Assembly: GCF_048541825.1 (NCBI RefSeq)
Contig: NZ_CP183332.1
Span: 2,790,001 to 2,854,000, forward strand
Direction of reading: 5' to 3'
Length of the DNA stretch: 64,000 nucleotides
Source: Caulobacter sp048541825
Lineage (GTDB): Bacteria > Pseudomonadota > Alphaproteobacteria > Caulobacterales > Caulobacteraceae
Position numbers and translations under genes: made by a program. Shown here piece after piece: positions 47,153 to 55,279 of this stretch. Under the pieces are notes generated by a model. The model worked only from the letters and a program-made list of their open reading frames with translations, searched no databases and was not told the DNA's origin. The stretch's first letter is position 1; the number at the start of each line of letters is the position of its first letter.

Positions 47153-47908
47153 ATGTCCACAGGCGTCATCCGGGCCGGCATCGGCGGCTGGACCTTCGAG
47201 CCGTGGCGGGGCGTGTTCTATCCCGACACGGTCAAGCAGAAGGACGAGCTGAAATATGCCGCGTCCCACCTGACCAGCCTCGAGATCAACGGCACCTACT
47301 ATTCCACCTTCAAGCCCAACAGCTGGATGAAGTGGCGCGACGAGACGCCCGACGACTTCGTGTTTTCGGTCAAGGCCAGCCGTTACTGCACCAATCGCCG
47401 CGTGCTGTCGGAGAACAACGACTCGCTGGAGAAATTCCTGACCCAGGGGCTGGAAGAGCTGGGTCCCAAGCTGGGCCCCATCAACTGGCAGTTCATGGCC
47501 ACCAAGAAGTTCGACCCGGTCGACTTCGAGGGCTTCCTGAAGCTGCTGCCCCGCGAGATCGGTGGCCGGCCGGCGCGTCACGCGCTGGAAGTGCGCAGCC
47601 CCACGTTCCAGACCCAGGCCTTCTACGACCTCGCGGCAAAGTACGGCGCGGCCATCGTCTATGCCGTCGATGACGAATCGCCCGACTGGCCTCGGATCGA
47701 CGAGCCCACCGCCGACTTCACCTATGCCCGCCTGATGTGCAGCCGCGAGGACGAGCCCACCGGCATGACGTCGGACGAGCTGGACGGCGTGGTCACCCAG
47801 ACGCGCAACTGGGCCCAGCGCGGCGACGTGTTCGCCTATTTCATCTCCGGGGCCAAGGTGAGGAACCCTGCGGCGGCGATGGCGTTGATCGAGAAGCTGA
47901 AGGGCTGA
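47153..47908 (+). CDS. DUF72 family TIM-barrel-like protein
   Basis: This is a 251-residue soluble protein of the DUF72 (YecE-like) family. Typical segments are IRAGIGGWTFEPWRGVFYP at the N-terminus, LEINGTYYSTFKPNSWMKW and FSVKASRYCTNRR. The family has a TIM-barrel-like fold with an unknown reaction; iron-sulfur or metal binding has been suggested for some members. It is divergent from the toxin-antitoxin operon. It is complete. Confidence 0.87.
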   Translation: MSTGVIRAGIGGWTFEPWRGVFYPDTVKQKDELKYAASHLTSLEINGTYYSTFKPNSWMKWRDETPDDFVFSVKASRYCTNRRVLSENNDSLEKFLTQGLEELGPKLGPINWQFMATKKFDPVDFEGFLKLLPREIGGRPARHALEVRSPTFQTQAFYDLAAKYGAAIVYAVDDESPDWPRIDEPTADFTYARLMCSREDEPTGMTSDELDGVVTQTRNWAQRGDVFAYFISGAKVRNPAAAMALIEKLKG

Positions 47909-47910
47909 AC

Positions 47911-47936
47911 GCCTTCTCCCCTTGCGGGAGAGGGAA
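47911..47936. repeat. Half copy of the CCTTCTCCC palindrome
   Basis: CCTTCTCCCCTTGCGGGAGAGGG directly after the DUF72 stop matches one terminal hairpin of the 17131 and 29439 elements, without the other end. Confidence 0.7.
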
Positions 47937-47942
47937 ACATGG

Positions 47943-47959
47943 TTAGCCAAACCTTAACC
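47943..47959 (+). promoter_or_regulatory. CtrA-like site upstream of the Cys-rich protein
   Basis: TTAGCCAAACCTTAACC reads TTAG-N7-TTAAC, one base from the CtrA consensus TTAA-N7-TTAAC. It lies 22 nt before the ATG at 47981. Such a site can arise by chance. Confidence 0.35.
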
Positions 47960-47980
47960 GCCGGGCCCTAGGCTCTGGCC

Positions 47981-48280
47981 ATGCGCCGCCTGCTCGCCCT
48001 GTTGCTTGTGTCTCTCGCCCTGGCCTCGCCGGCCGGCGCCGACCAGAAGCCGGCGTCGAAAAAGGCCCCGCCGCCCGCCGTGGTCGCCGTCCCGCAGACC
48101 GCCCTGCAGCCGCTGATCCCGCTGGCCTCCAGCCGGCCGGGCGGCGACGCCGGCCAGTGCCGGGCCGCCTGCGCGCGGAGCTACTATTTCTGCAAGGCCG
48201 GCGACGACGACATCTGTCCCAGCCAGTGGGCGCAGTGCAACGCGCGCTGCAGCGCGACGTACAGGCGGTCGGGGTCTTAA
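47981..48280 (+). CDS. Small secreted Cys-rich protein
   Basis: This is a 99-residue exported protein: signal peptide at residues 1-20 (cleavage near AGADQ), a Lys/Pro/Ala-rich linker, then a compact C-terminal domain with six cysteines (QCRAAC, FC, IC, QCNARC), enough for three disulfides. I do not recognise a named family. It ends 8 nt before the convergent engB stop. A periplasmic or surface role is inferred from the signal peptide and disulfide pattern. Confidence 0.7.
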   Translation: MRRLLALLLVSLALASPAGADQKPASKKAPPPAVVAVPQTALQPLIPLASSRPGGDAGQCRAACARSYYFCKAGDDDICPSQWAQCNARCSATYRRSGS

Positions 48281-48288
48281 GGTCGCCC

Positions 48289-48975
48289 CTATTCGTCCAG
48301 GCAGACCCGGGCGATCTCGGCGCGCAGTTCCGGCATGCCCAGGCCCTTTTCCGACGAGGTGGCCAGAACGCGCGGGAAGGCCGCTGGGCGCTTGGCGATC
48401 GCCTTGACGGTCTCGGCGGTGACCTTCTCGACCTCGTGCGGCTTGATCTTGTCGGACTTGGTCAGGATGATCTGGTAGGAGACCGCCGCCGTATCCAGGG
48501 CGTCCAGGGCTTCCTGGTCGACCTTCTTGAGGCCGTGGCGGGCGTCGATCAGCAGATAGACGCGGCGCAGGGTGGCCCGGCCGCGCAGATAGGCCCGGCC
48601 CAGGTCCTGGAACTTGCTGACCGTGGTCTTCGAGGCGCGGGCGAAGCCATAGCCCGGCAGGTCGACCAGGCGCAGCTTCTCGGCCAGCAGGAAGAAGTTG
48701 ATCTCCCGCGTCCGGCCCGGCTCGTTGGAGGCGCGGGCCAGGTACTTCTGCCCCACCAGCCCGTTGATCAGGCTGGACTTGCCGACATTGGAGCGGCCGG
48801 CGAAACAGACTTCCGGCGCGATCGGATGGGGCAGGCCGTCCATGTTGACCGCCCCCATCATGAAGGCCACCGGCTGGGCGAACAGCACGCGCGCCGCCTC
48901 GATCTCTTCCTCGGTGAAGACGGGACCCTGAGGAGGTGAAAAATTGGGCGCGGGCGCGAAGTTGGGTTCGGTCAT
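48289..48975 (-). CDS. engB: Ribosome-biogenesis GTPase EngB (YsxC/YihA)
   Basis: This 228-residue GTPase helps assemble the large ribosomal subunit. G1 GRSNVGKSS, G3 DLPGYG, G4 TKSD and G5-region TSSEKG are intact. ATG at 48975 overlaps the yidC stop by 1 nt (TGATG), so the two are translationally coupled. An open frame continues upstream but lies within yidC and adds no conserved residues. It is the last gene of the rpmH-rnpA-yidC-engB unit. Confidence 0.95.
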   Translation of the reverse strand: MTEPNFAPAPNFSPPQGPVFTEEEIEAARVLFAQPVAFMMGAVNMDGLPHPIAPEVCFAGRSNVGKSSLINGLVGQKYLARASNEPGRTREINFFLLAEKLRLVDLPGYGFARASKTTVSKFQDLGRAYLRGRATLRRVYLLIDARHGLKKVDQEALDALDTAAVSYQIILTKSDKIKPHEVEKVTAETVKAIAKRPAAFPRVLATSSEKGLGMPELRAEIARVCLDE

Positions 48976-50828
48976 CAGGTCGCCACGGTGGGTTTGCGCT
49001 GGAAGCGGGCGATGATCTGGTCGATCGGGTTCTCGACCTGATAGCGGCGCATGATGATGTACTGCTGGAAGATGGTCAGGACGTTGGACCAGCACCAGTA
49101 GATCACCAGACCCACGGCGAAGCCCGACAGCGTGAAGGTGAAGATCACCGGGAACCACTGGAAGATCTTCTGCTGGATCGGGTCGGCGGCCGGCGGGTTC
49201 ATGGCCGTGGTCAGCCACATGGTCACGCCATACAGCAGCGGCCAGATGCCCAGGTGAGCGATCATGGCGCCCACCAGCGGCAGGGCGCCCGGATCATAGG
49301 GGATCAGGCCAAACAGGTTGAACAGGCTGGTGGGCTCGGGCGCCGACAGATCCTGGATCCAACCGAAGAACGGCGCGTGCCGCATTTCGATGGTCACCGT
49401 CAGCACCTTGTACAGCGAGTAGAACACCGGGATCTGGATCAGCATGGGCAGGCAGCCCATCATCGGATTGATCTTCTCCTTGCCATACAGCGCCATCATT
49501 TCCTGCTGCTGCTTGGTCGGATCGTCCTTGAACTTGGCCTTCAGCTTTTCGACCTCGGGGGCGATCTTCTTCATCTTGGCCATCGACTCGTAGCTCTTGT
49601 CCGCCAGCGGATAGAGCACGAGCTTGAGGGCCACGGTCAGCAGCAGGATGGCGCCGCCGAAGTTGCCGACCCACTTGTAGAACATCTCCATGATGTTGAA
49701 GATCGGGCGGGTGAAGAAGCTGAACATTCCCCAGTCGACGGCGTCGTCGAAGCGCGGCACTTCAGCCTTCTTGCCGTCCCAGAACTTCCACCAGGCCGGG
49801 GGCTGGCCGCCGAACTCGTACTGGCGCAGCAGCGGCACGGTCTTGGCGCCGGCGAACAGGCGGGTGTTCTGGACCAGGGTCTGGCCAGGGGCCAGGGTCT
49901 TGGCGGGGCCCACGAAATTGACGTCATAGATGTCGACGGCGCCGGCCTGGGTGACGCGGTACTGGGCAGTGACATCCTGCGACTGATCCGGGATCAGGGC
50001 GGTCAGCCAGTACTTGTCGGTGATGCCGGCCCAGCCGCCCTTGGACGGGAAGGCTTCGAGCGGCTTGTCCTTCTTCCACTTGCCGTACTTGGACTGCTTC
50101 AGCTCGTGGTTCTTGCCGCCCTCGACGCCGAACACGCCGATGGCGCCTTCGTGGACGATCTGGTTCTTGCCCAGGTCGTCCGGGATGCCCTGGCGCTGGA
50201 CCGTGGCGTAGGCGGCCAGGGACAGGGTCTGGGCGCCCTGATTGCGGACGGTGTCGGCGACGGTGAACATGGCGTCGGCGTCGACCGAGAGAGTACGGGT
50301 GAAGATCAGGCCCTGACCGTTGTCATAGGTCATGACGACCGGCGAGGTCGGGGTCAGGGTCTGGCCCGGCGCGGTGGTCCACAGGGTGCGGCTGTCGGGC
50401 AGGCCCGGCAGGTTGGCGCCGGCCCAGCCGAAATCAGCGAACCAGGCGTGCTCGGCGCCCTCGGGGCGGAACAGCTCGACCGGCGGCGAATTCTTCTTGG
50501 TGGTCTGGGCATACGTCTTCAGCCACAGGTCATCGATGCGGCCGCCCTTCAGCGCGATCGAACCCGACAGGGCCGGCGTATCGACGGCGACGCGCGGGCT
50601 CTGGGCCTTGGCGGCGTCGCGCGACAGCTTCAGCGGCGCAGGACGACCATCGGGGCCGAGCACCACGCCAGGCTGGGTCGCGACCATCCGGGCCTCGGCG
50701 GCCTTTTTGGCCTGCAACTCGGCGTCGGCCTTCTTCTGCTGCGGACCCAGGATGAAGAACTGGTACCCGATCAGGATCGCGAACGCGCTGACGATGAACA
50801 TCAACGTGTTTTTGTTGTCGTTCTGCAT
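48975..50828 (-). CDS. yidC: Membrane protein insertase YidC
   Basis: This 617-residue inner-membrane insertase works with or without SecYEG. It has an N-terminal anchor (TLMFIVSAFAILIGYQFFIL), a large periplasmic beta domain (residues about 60-360) and the conserved 60KD core of five spans (FGGAILLLTVALKLVLYPLADKSYESMAKMKK onwards; hydrophilic-groove Arg in VTIEMR nearby, QIPVFYSLYKVL). The start is ATG at 50828 (MQNDNKNTLM); the upstream open frame is rnpA shadow. It lies 7 nt after rnpA, with no yidD between, unlike many bacteria. Normal length for an alphaproteobacterial YidC. Confidence 0.96.
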   Translation of the reverse strand: MQNDNKNTLMFIVSAFAILIGYQFFILGPQQKKADAELQAKKAAEARMVATQPGVVLGPDGRPAPLKLSRDAAKAQSPRVAVDTPALSGSIALKGGRIDDLWLKTYAQTTKKNSPPVELFRPEGAEHAWFADFGWAGANLPGLPDSRTLWTTAPGQTLTPTSPVVMTYDNGQGLIFTRTLSVDADAMFTVADTVRNQGAQTLSLAAYATVQRQGIPDDLGKNQIVHEGAIGVFGVEGGKNHELKQSKYGKWKKDKPLEAFPSKGGWAGITDKYWLTALIPDQSQDVTAQYRVTQAGAVDIYDVNFVGPAKTLAPGQTLVQNTRLFAGAKTVPLLRQYEFGGQPPAWWKFWDGKKAEVPRFDDAVDWGMFSFFTRPIFNIMEMFYKWVGNFGGAILLLTVALKLVLYPLADKSYESMAKMKKIAPEVEKLKAKFKDDPTKQQQEMMALYGKEKINPMMGCLPMLIQIPVFYSLYKVLTVTIEMRHAPFFGWIQDLSAPEPTSLFNLFGLIPYDPGALPLVGAMIAHLGIWPLLYGVTMWLTTAMNPPAADPIQQKIFQWFPVIFTFTLSGFAVGLVIYWCWSNVLTIFQQYIIMRRYQVENPIDQIIARFQRKPTVAT

Positions 50829-50835
50829 GGATGAC

Positions 50836-51312
50836 TTAACCGGAAACAGAGGGATCGGGCGCGCCTGGGTTGGCAGGTGGAGCGTCTGAAGATGGGTCTT
50901 TGGGAAGATCAGCGGATTGAGCCAGCCTGGCCCGAGCCTCCGCGCGATCATGTTCGGCCGCGAGGCTTATCAGCGCGGTTTTCACATCGTCAAGCAAACG
51001 CCCCCATTCGCGGGTGCGAGTGCCGCCGCGCGCGATGAATACATAGTCGTACATGGGCCGGCCATGAAGGGGTAACAACAGCCTTGCGGCCTCGCGCAGG
51101 CGGCGCTTGGCGCGATTGCGCTCGACCGAGCCGCCGACCTTCTTGGTGGCGGTAAATCCCACGCGGATCAGGGGATCATCGTCGAGTCGGGCCCGCATCT
51201 GCATGAACACCGCGCCGCGCGACAGGGCGGGCGCCTTGGCGGCCCTGAGGAAATCGGGGCGCTTTTTCAGGCGCTCGATCTTCACCGCATCTGCGGGCTG
51301 GATCGCGGTCAT
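50836..51312 (-). CDS. rnpA: Ribonuclease P protein component RnpA
   Basis: This is a 158-residue protein subunit of RNase P, which with the RnpB RNA matures tRNA 5' ends. The RNR-type signature VERNRAKRRLREAAR is clear, as is the N-terminal LKKRPDFLRAAK. About 40 Pro/Asp/Ala-rich residues extend the C-terminus beyond the usual length of 120 or so. The start is ATG at 51312; its ribosome-binding site falls in the descending arm of a hairpin. It follows rpmH by 113 nt. Confidence 0.94.
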   Translation of the reverse strand: MTAIQPADAVKIERLKKRPDFLRAAKAPALSRGAVFMQMRARLDDDPLIRVGFTATKKVGGSVERNRAKRRLREAARLLLPLHGRPMYDYVFIARGGTRTREWGRLLDDVKTALISLAAEHDRAEARARLAQSADLPKDPSSDAPPANPGAPDPSVSG

Positions 51313-51313
51313 G

Positions 51314-51372
51314 AAAAAAGCCGCCCTTTCCGGCGAAAACCTGAGGTCAGGCTCTGGGAAAAGGCGGCTTTT
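51314..51372 (-). terminator. Attenuator-like hairpin between rpmH and rnpA
   Basis: On the minus strand, AAAAGCCGCCTTTTCC pairs with GGAAAGGGCGGCTTTT (15 of 16 bp) and is followed by T6 (51314-51319) that abuts the rnpA start codon. This is an intrinsic-terminator shape placed inside the operon. Confidence 0.75.
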
Positions 51373-51425
51373 ATCATGGTCTGTGCCTCCCGCCGAAGCG
51401 GGAGAAAGAACGGGGTGAGCCGTTC

Positions 51426-51560
51426 TTAGGCCGTCAGGCGCTTACGGCCCTTGGCGCGGCGACGCGCAACGATTTTTTGGCCGTTCTTGGTGGCCATACG
51501 TGCGCGGTAGCCGTGACGGCGGGCTCGCACGAGCTTCGACGGCTGGAATGTCCGCTTCAC
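51426..51560 (-). CDS. rpmH: 50S ribosomal protein L34 RpmH
   Basis: This is a 44-residue ribosomal protein, read directly from the minus strand: opening KRTFQPSKLVRARRHGYRAR, then MATKNGQKIVARRRAKGR and ending KRLTA. It matches the L34 family over its full length. The start is GTG at 51560 with GGAG 8-11 nt upstream. It is the first gene of the rpmH-rnpA-yidC-engB cluster, as in many bacteria. Its promoter should lie between 51561 and about 51668, next to a repeat element. Confidence 0.95.
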   Translation of the reverse strand: MKRTFQPSKLVRARRHGYRARMATKNGQKIVARRRAKGRKRLTA

Positions 51561-51668
51561 GAGGTGGCTCCGATAATAATGGGACGCAAGGGCCGCAAGG
51601 CCTCCGCGAGTGAGGGGCGGTGGATAAGGGAAGGGGCGACGGCTGTCAACCTGAGTCGGCCGCTGAAA

Positions 51669-51769
51669 CTGTCATCCCGGCCAAGCGAAGCGCCGAGCCG
51701 GGACCGCGGCGAGCGCCAGCGTTTCCGGCGGTCCCGGCTCTTCGCGACGCTACGGCCGGGATGACAGCT
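51669..51769. repeat. Intergenic repeat, GTCATCCCGGCC family
   Basis: This is a second copy of the 43565 element: TGTCATCCCGGCCAAGCG, then GCGTTTCCGGCGGTCCCGG, ending GGCCGGGATGACAGC. It fills most of the gap between rpmH and the oxidoreductase stop. Confidence 0.85.
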
Positions 51770-51770
51770 T

Positions 51771-52760
51771 TCAAGGAACAATCACCGCCTTGCCCACCAC
51801 CTTGCGCTCAGCCAGCAGATCAAACGCCTCGCGCCAGTGCTCCAGCGGCAGCTGTGCATGCACATGCGGCGCGATCACGCCCTCGCTCGCCATGCGCCAC
51901 ACCGCCTCGCTGTTCTCGCGGCCCCTGTCCGGGAACTGCCGGCCATATTCGCCGGCCCGCACGCCCATCACCGAGAAGCCCTTGATCAGCGGCATATTGA
52001 CCGAGACCGTCGGAATCCGTCCCGAGGTGAAGCCGATCACCAGCAGCCGGCCGTCAAAGGCGATGCAGCGCACGCTCTCGTCGAACACGTCGCCGCCCAC
52101 CGGGTCATAGATGATGTCGGCCCCGCGCCCGCCGGTGATGGCTTTCACCTGATCGCGAAAGCCGCCGGTGACGTTGACGACAGCGTCAGGCGCATACAGC
52201 GCCTGGATGGCTGCCAGCTTGTCGTCGGAGGCCGAGGCCGCGATCACCCGCGCGCCCAGGGCCTTGGCCAGGTCCACTGCCGCCAGCCCCACCCCGCCGG
52301 CCGCGCCGTGGACCAGCACCCAGTCGCCCGGCTCGATCCGCGCCCGGCGCACCAGGGCGACATAGGCGGTCAGATAGGCCGCGCCATAGGCGGCGGCCTG
52401 GGCGAACGACAACCGCTCGGGCTTGGGCTTCAGCGCCTGCGCCGAGACCACGGCATATTGCGCGAAGGCCCCCAGCCGCGCGCCGCCGACCACCGCGTCG
52501 CCTACCGAAAAGCCCGAGACCCCCTGCCCCAGCGCCGCGACCTCGCCGGCCAGGTCCAGGCCCGGAGTAAAGGGCGTGGGCGGCTTGAACTGGTATTCAC
52601 CGCGGGTCATCAGCAGGTCGGGGAAGTTGATGCTGGCGGCCATGACGTAGACCAGCACCTCGCCCGGGCCGGGCGTCGGCGTGGCGACCTCGCGGACCGC
52701 GCAGCCGGCGTAGTCGGGGGCCAGGCTCTCGACGACCAGGGCGCGCATGGTGGGGCTCAC
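51771..52760 (-). CDS. NADPH:quinone oxidoreductase-type zinc-independent MDR
   Basis: This 329-residue medium-chain reductase has a GroES-like N-terminus (PGPGEVLVYVMAASINFPDLLM) and an NADPH Rossmann fold (VLVHGAAGGVGLAAVDLAKALGARVIAASAS). Zinc ligands are absent, which places it with quinone oxidoreductases such as QOR. It reduces quinones or enones in the cytoplasm. The GTG start at 52760 has AGGAAG upstream; ATG at 52748 is an alternative that removes four residues. It is a single gene next to repeats. Confidence 0.88.
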   Translation of the reverse strand: MSPTMRALVVESLAPDYAGCAVREVATPTPGPGEVLVYVMAASINFPDLLMTRGEYQFKPPTPFTPGLDLAGEVAALGQGVSGFSVGDAVVGGARLGAFAQYAVVSAQALKPKPERLSFAQAAAYGAAYLTAYVALVRRARIEPGDWVLVHGAAGGVGLAAVDLAKALGARVIAASASDDKLAAIQALYAPDAVVNVTGGFRDQVKAITGGRGADIIYDPVGGDVFDESVRCIAFDGRLLVIGFTSGRIPTVSVNMPLIKGFSVMGVRAGEYGRQFPDRGRENSEAVWRMASEGVIAPHVHAQLPLEHWREAFDLLAERKVVGKAVIVP

Positions 52761-52782
52761 GGGGTCTTCCTTCTTCCGCTCT

Positions 52783-52909
52783 TCCCGGCGAAAGCCGGGA
52801 TCCAGATCGAGCCCAGAGCGGTCGGCGCGCCTGATACACTCCGAAGGCGCGTCATCCCCAGCCTCTCTGGATGAATCTGGGCCCCGGCCTTCGCCGGGGA
52901 GAGCGGATG
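52783..52909. repeat. Intergenic repeat, TCTGGATGAATCTGGG family
   Basis: This is a copy of the 41649 element. It shares CTCTGGATGAATCTGGG and CGGCCTTCGCCGGG in order; its left half has CTTCCCGGCGAAAGCCGGG and ATCCAGATCGAGCCC. Confidence 0.75.
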
Positions 52910-52960
52910 TTTTGTGGGGTTTATCCAGAAAAAGTCCGGACTATCCGGTCTCCGCCCGTC

Positions 52961-54010
52961 CTACTTATCGGATCCCGCCACGAGCGCCTCGCGCACCAGC
53001 CGCGCCACCTCGCGGCAGGCGGCGTCGGCCGCCGGCACCGCTCCGGTAAAGGCCGTGAAGCCATGGGCCAGGCTGTCATAGCAACGATAGGTCACCGGCA
53101 CCCCGGCGGCCTGCAGGCGCTTGGCATAGGCCTCGCCCTGGTCGACCAGCGGGTCGAAGCCGGCGGTGATCACCACGGCCGGGGCCAGGCCCGACAGGTC
53201 AGCGGTCTTGTTGGGCGACAGGCGCGGGTCGGCCGGATCGGCGTCGGGGCCCATATAGTGGCCCATGAACCAGTCCATGATCGGCCGGCTCAGCGGATAG
53301 GCGTCGGCATAGGTGCTCATCGAGGCCGTCTCGCTGGCCACATCGACGGCGGGATAGATGAGCAGTTGCAGGGCCGGCTGGGCTTCGCCCGTGCGCTGCA
53401 TCTCCTGGGCGACGATGGCGGCGAAGTTGCCGCCCATCGAGTCGCCGCCGATCGCCGGCGAAACCTCGGCCGCGCCGAAGCGGGCGGCGTTGTCGCGGGC
53501 CCAGCGATAAGCGGCCAGCACGTCGTCCAGCCCGGCCGGGAAGCGGTGGTCCGGCGCCAGGCGATAGTCGACCGACAGCACCGCCGTCCGGGCGAACTTG
53601 GCCAGGATGCCGCAGAAGGCGTGGCAGGTCTCCAGGTCCCCGATCACCCCGCCGCCGAAGTGGGCGAAGACGATCAGCGGGGCGTTGGCGTCCTGCTCGG
53701 CCGGGCGATAGGCGCGCAGCGGCAAGGGCCCGCCCGGCCCTTCTATCGACAGGTTCTCGGTACGCACACCGGGCTCCGGCGGGCCCGACACCGCGCCCAG
53801 GCCCTTGGCGCTGGCCTCGCGCGCCACGTCGGGCGGCAGGGTCGTCATCGACGGCATCTTCTGGGCCGCGTGGGCAAAGAACTGGAAGCGCGGGTCCAGG
53901 GTGCGGCCGCCGCGATAGACCACCCCACCCCCGGACATGGCCCGCAGGATCGGGCTGGGCAGGGACAGTATGGTCTTCAGAACGAATTTCTGGACGGCGG
54001 CGTCAGCCAT
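52961..54010 (-). CDS. HSL-type alpha/beta-hydrolase (esterase)
   Basis: This is a 349-residue esterase of the hormone-sensitive-lipase family. The fold is complete: SVDYRLAPDHRFPAG, nucleophile GDSMGG, acid in GFDPLVDQG and His in LAHGFTAF. The usual HGGG oxyanion motif reads HFGGG, with Phe replacing the first Gly. CGGAG lies 7 nt before the ATG. It starts 19 nt after the TetR gene upstream, so the two form an operon in which the regulator probably controls its own transcript. Substrate unknown. Confidence 0.9.
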   Translation of the reverse strand: MADAAVQKFVLKTILSLPSPILRAMSGGGVVYRGGRTLDPRFQFFAHAAQKMPSMTTLPPDVAREASAKGLGAVSGPPEPGVRTENLSIEGPGGPLPLRAYRPAEQDANAPLIVFAHFGGGVIGDLETCHAFCGILAKFARTAVLSVDYRLAPDHRFPAGLDDVLAAYRWARDNAARFGAAEVSPAIGGDSMGGNFAAIVAQEMQRTGEAQPALQLLIYPAVDVASETASMSTYADAYPLSRPIMDWFMGHYMGPDADPADPRLSPNKTADLSGLAPAVVITAGFDPLVDQGEAYAKRLQAAGVPVTYRCYDSLAHGFTAFTGAVPAADAACREVARLVREALVAGSDK

Positions 54011-54029
54011 GCGAGCTCCGGGTAAGGGA

Positions 54030-54668
54030 CTAGAGTTTGGGAAGGGCGGGCAAGCCGCCGAGGATCAGTTTGACGGCGAAGTCAGCCGCGCCGACCGTGT
54101 CGACCGGGCGGCGCTCCAGCATCTTGTCGCTGACCTCGCGGGCCACGGCGATGCAGGCGGCGGTCAGGTAGTCCAGGTCGACGGCGGGAGCGTGCTCAAG
54201 CTCCAGCACCTTGGCAAAGCCTTCGCGCACCTGGTCGAACACGGCCACGATCTCGGGCGTGGCCCGAGCTTGGGGGATCGGTTCGCCCGCGGGCCGGTTC
54301 AGGCGCCAGTTTTCCTGCTCGGTGGCCACGAACTGGAAATAGGCCAGGATGGCGCCGCTGAGGAACGACTGGAAATCGACCGCCTTGTCGACCTCCACCC
54401 GCAGCAGGGGCCGGAAGCGACGCGCGCCATCATCGGCCAGGGCGTCGAACACTTCCTCTTTGGACTTGTAATAGTTGTAGAAAGTGCCCGAGGCGAGGCC
54501 GGTGCGGCGGATGATGTCGCGCACCGTGGCGCCGTCATAGCCCAGCTCGCCGAACACTTCCCGCGCCGCGTCGAGAATGGCCTGGCGATTGGCGACCTTG
54601 GTCCGCTCGCGCTTGCCGGGCCGGTCGTCGACGACCGGAGCCGCTGGGAAATAGGCGATATTCGACAT
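54030..54668 (-). CDS. TetR-family regulator upstream of the esterase
   Basis: This 212-residue regulator has a typical N-terminal HTH (AILDAAREVFGELGYDGATVRDIIRRTGLASGTFYNYYKSKEEVFDAL). The C-terminal domain is helical. The start is uncertain: ATG at 54668 (MSNIAYFP) is chosen, with ATG at 54710 as an alternative having GAGG upstream. It is the first gene of an operon with the esterase, so it likely responds to the esterase substrate or a related lipid. Confidence 0.85.
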   Translation of the reverse strand: MSNIAYFPAAPVVDDRPGKRERTKVANRQAILDAAREVFGELGYDGATVRDIIRRTGLASGTFYNYYKSKEEVFDALADDGARRFRPLLRVEVDKAVDFQSFLSGAILAYFQFVATEQENWRLNRPAGEPIPQARATPEIVAVFDQVREGFAKVLELEHAPAVDLDYLTAACIAVAREVSDKMLERRPVDTVGAADFAVKLILGGLPALPKL

Positions 54669-54883
54669 CAAACGCGACTCAGGAACGAGGCGATCGTGAC
54701 GCCCCGTCATGATTTGAGCCTCATTCCGCCGCATGGGGCAAGACTTTCGCCGCGCGCGGACGATCGGCATGCTGTTCCTTCCCTGGCGTCGTCACGCCGT
54801 GCGCAGACTGATCGCCGTTCAGGTATGATGCGCCTGGCGGGCCGGAGGTCAATGCTGACGCTGGGGGAGGCAAGCCGCCCGAC

Positions 54884-55135
54884 TCAGAACCCCTTGGTCG
54901 GCTGCTCCAGCTCATAGACCGCGTCGGTAACGCTCTCGATCTTCTTGGCGAACAGCGCCTGGGCGTCGTGGAGACCCTGGTTGTAATAGTACGGTCCCAG
55001 CCGCTCGGTGATGAAGTCGAGCAGGAACTGAGCGTCGAAACCTTTGACCTCCAGATCCAGCTCGTCCCTCAGATAGCGCGACAGGCCGTCGGTCAGCTTG
55101 GCGCGGGTGTCCTTGTCGAGGTCGATCTTGGGCAT
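54884..55135 (-). CDS. DUF2164 family small protein
   Basis: This is an 83-residue protein of the DUF2164 family. It is helical and acidic, with the family's LSRYLRDELDLEVKGFDAQFLLDFITERLGPYYYNQGL core. No function is known for the family. It lies between a TetR gene and a repeat element, as a single gene. Confidence 0.85.
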   Translation of the reverse strand: MPKIDLDKDTRAKLTDGLSRYLRDELDLEVKGFDAQFLLDFITERLGPYYYNQGLHDAQALFAKKIESVTDAVYELEQPTKGF

Positions 55136-55149
55136 GGCTCTCTAATTCT

Positions 55150-55279
55150 CCCTTCCCCCTTGATGGGGGAAGGGCGGGGTCGGGGGTGATGCGGCGGCGG
55201 ATAGTGGCAAGGCCTCGCTCTTTTCGGAAGCGGTGTCACCCCCATCCCCAACCCTTCCCCCATCAAAGGGGGAAGGGGG
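55150..55279. repeat. Large intergenic inverted repeat, CCCCCTTGATGGGGG family
   Basis: Each end is a hairpin (CCCCCTTGATGGGGG; CCCCCATCAAAGGGGG), with GTCGGGGGTGA/TCACCCCCATCCCC arms inside. It repeats the plan of 14668-14792. It abuts the stop codon of the flavin monooxygenase. Confidence 0.88.
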
